A stretch of DNA of 64,000 nucleotides, from assembly GCA_016841955.1 (NCBI GenBank), contig JAENYE010000006.1, positions 53,709-117,708 of the forward strand. Direction: 5' to 3'. A model generated the notes under the pieces. The model searched no databases. It saw only the letters and a program-made list of their open reading frames with translations, and was not told the DNA's origin. Made by a program: the position numbers and the translations under genes. Source of the stretch: Methanobacteriota archaeon. Lineage in GTDB: Archaea; Halobacteriota; Methanomicrobia; Methanomicrobiales; Methanoculleaceae. Below are positions 63,290 through 64,000 of this stretch, one piece after another; the stretch's first letter is position 1; the number at the start of each line of letters is the position of its first letter.

Positions 63290-63513
63290 TACTCCTCCAT
63301 CGCAGCGTAGACCTGCCTGAAGACCTCCCGGGTCTCAAGCCCCTCCTCTCTGCTGAGGCGCTGGATGGCGAACCCGACGTGGACGAGCACGAACTCCCCG
63401 ACGCTCACATCCACGAGGTCGAGCCTGACCTCCTGCTGCAGGTCTCCGAAGTCGACGACGCCGATGTTGCCCTCTTTTATCTCGAGTACCTCAGCGGGCA
63501 TTGCAATACACAT
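63289..63513 (-). CDS. hypC: Hydrogenase assembly chaperone HypC
   Basis: Scaffold with HypD carrying the Fe(CN)2CO fragment to the large subunit. The 74-residue protein starts MCIAMPAEVLEI, with the essential Cys2, and contains VDVSVGEFVLVHVGFAIQ, the family core. A purine-rich GAGAGAGGAAGAGAAG precedes the ATG; longer upstream frames lack the Met-Cys start. First gene of hypC-hypA-hypE; hypD, hypB and hypF are not in the window. Confidence 0.95.
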   Translation of the reverse strand: MCIAMPAEVLEIKEGNIGVVDFGDLQQEVRLDLVDVSVGEFVLVHVGFAIQRLSREEGLETREVFRQVYAAMEE

Positions 63514-63948
63514 GACTTCTCTTCCTCTCTCCTGTTGTTTTGTCCGAATGTCAAAAAAGGTTGACCATGCTGCACGGAGGAACCCGGGAAGAGCCGTTCC
63601 GGCCGTCGTGTTCCCCCGGACCTTCATATCCTGGTACTATAACTCGGTCCGGAAGCGTAAAAAAGATATGTTCGTCTCCGGTTCCGGCCCCTGGAGGGGC
63701 GGGGGGGCAGGGCCGACCGTGGTGCGCCGCCCCCGGTGCCGCCGACCCGCGAGCCTTCCGCGTTCGCGCCCGGGGTGCCGGAGGCCGGGCGGGATTGGGG
63801 GTTGTCAGGTTGGTGCGCCCCGGGCGAAACGTGCTGGAATAATGGAGTGTGGTTTGTGCCTGACGGTTTTGGCGAGTTGTGATGTTCCAGAGCGAATTGA
63901 TCTTGGTTATGGGAGTACTGGATACGCTTATTCCCTCCTGTCCCGGTG

Positions 63949-64000
63949 CAGTGGACCGTGGGGGTATCGCCATTGGGGGAGGGGTTGCAGGGGAGGGGGG
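63949..64000. repeat. Truncated copy of the ATATCGCCA-family repeat
   Basis: CAGTGGACCGTGGGGGTATC followed by GCCATTGGGGG matches the left ends at 33252 and 41429, and a G-rich stretch continues to the window edge where the copy is cut. The 63514-63948 part of this gap has GC-rich palindromic pieces (around 63690-63790) and no convincing gene. Confidence 0.7.

Noticed and set aside
63551..63973. 140-codon minus-strand frame at the right edge
   Set aside because: Pro/Arg/Thr-rich translation of palindromic repeat sequence, with no conserved features.

Overview
The window is GC-rich archaeal DNA from a hydrogenotrophic methanogen, most likely order Methanomicrobiales and probably Methanoculleus or a close relative. 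The evidence is archaellins with class III signal peptides, hypusine-type aIF5A, archaeal DnaG, CarS plus a tetraether-synthase-like radical SAM enzyme, methanogenesis marker protein 14, a group 3 NiFe hydrogenase with hyp genes, and TATA-box promoters. The genus is inferred from gene content and base composition, not from an rRNA gene; none is present.

Layout. 1-5.7 kb: a truncated GT2 glycosyltransferase, a polytopic membrane protein, two tandem archaellins and a surface-type protein. 5.9-12.4 kb: agmatinase/aIF5A, an IMPase-FBPase/NAD kinase pair, DUF169, and an operon of ACT regulator, homoserine dehydrogenase and an HTH-IDDTD protein. 12.9-18.7 kb: DUF2284, inositol phosphate synthase, APC transporter, tRNA-Gly(GCC), PrsW protease, a membrane protein. 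18.7-24.5 kb: a tightly overlapping tetrapyrrole operon (precorrin-2 dehydrogenase, hemA, hemB, hemL, hemC, SAM:uroporphyrinogen methyltransferase). 24.8-33.0 kb: ilvD, beta-carbonic anhydrase, a thioredoxin-like protein, an Isf-type flavoprotein, carAB. 33.4-38.8 kb: a betaine/proline-type ABC transporter, argG, a PNPOx-like protein. 39.4-46.8 kb: mmp14 and a small partner, argF-purD-pyrE-carS, and the divergent tes-like gene. 47.0-47.9 kb: an ornithine cyclodeaminase/alanine dehydrogenase homologue. 48.8-55.9 kb: a same-strand block with an MvhAG-like NiFe hydrogenase, ferredoxin, V4R protein, three roadblock-type proteins, a MinD ATPase and a hydrogenase maturation protease. 56-63.5 kb: an ATP-grasp ligase, UPF0058, dnaG, DUF167, dihydroorotase, DUF2156, GNAT and hypC-hypA-hypE.

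The best candidate for an undescribed system is the 48.8-55.9 kb block. It joins a catalytically intact hydrogenase to a MinD-type ATPase with an amphipathic C-terminal helix and to roadblock/LC7 modules, with a shared small domain in the first and last proteins. This looks like a device that positions or regulates a hydrogenase, although that function is inference.

The second theme is non-coding. Intergenic regions hold a family of palindromic, MITE-like repeats with recognisable terminal inverted repeats, clearest at 41291-41843 and 48176-48749, with shorter or partial members near 12.6, 24.7, 33.3, 46.9 and 63.9 kb. No CRISPR array, transposase, integrase or replication origin was recognised. 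Start codons were chosen by Shine-Dalgarno spacing, gene overlap and TATA position, and alternatives are given. No similarity search was possible, so family names rest on recognised motifs.
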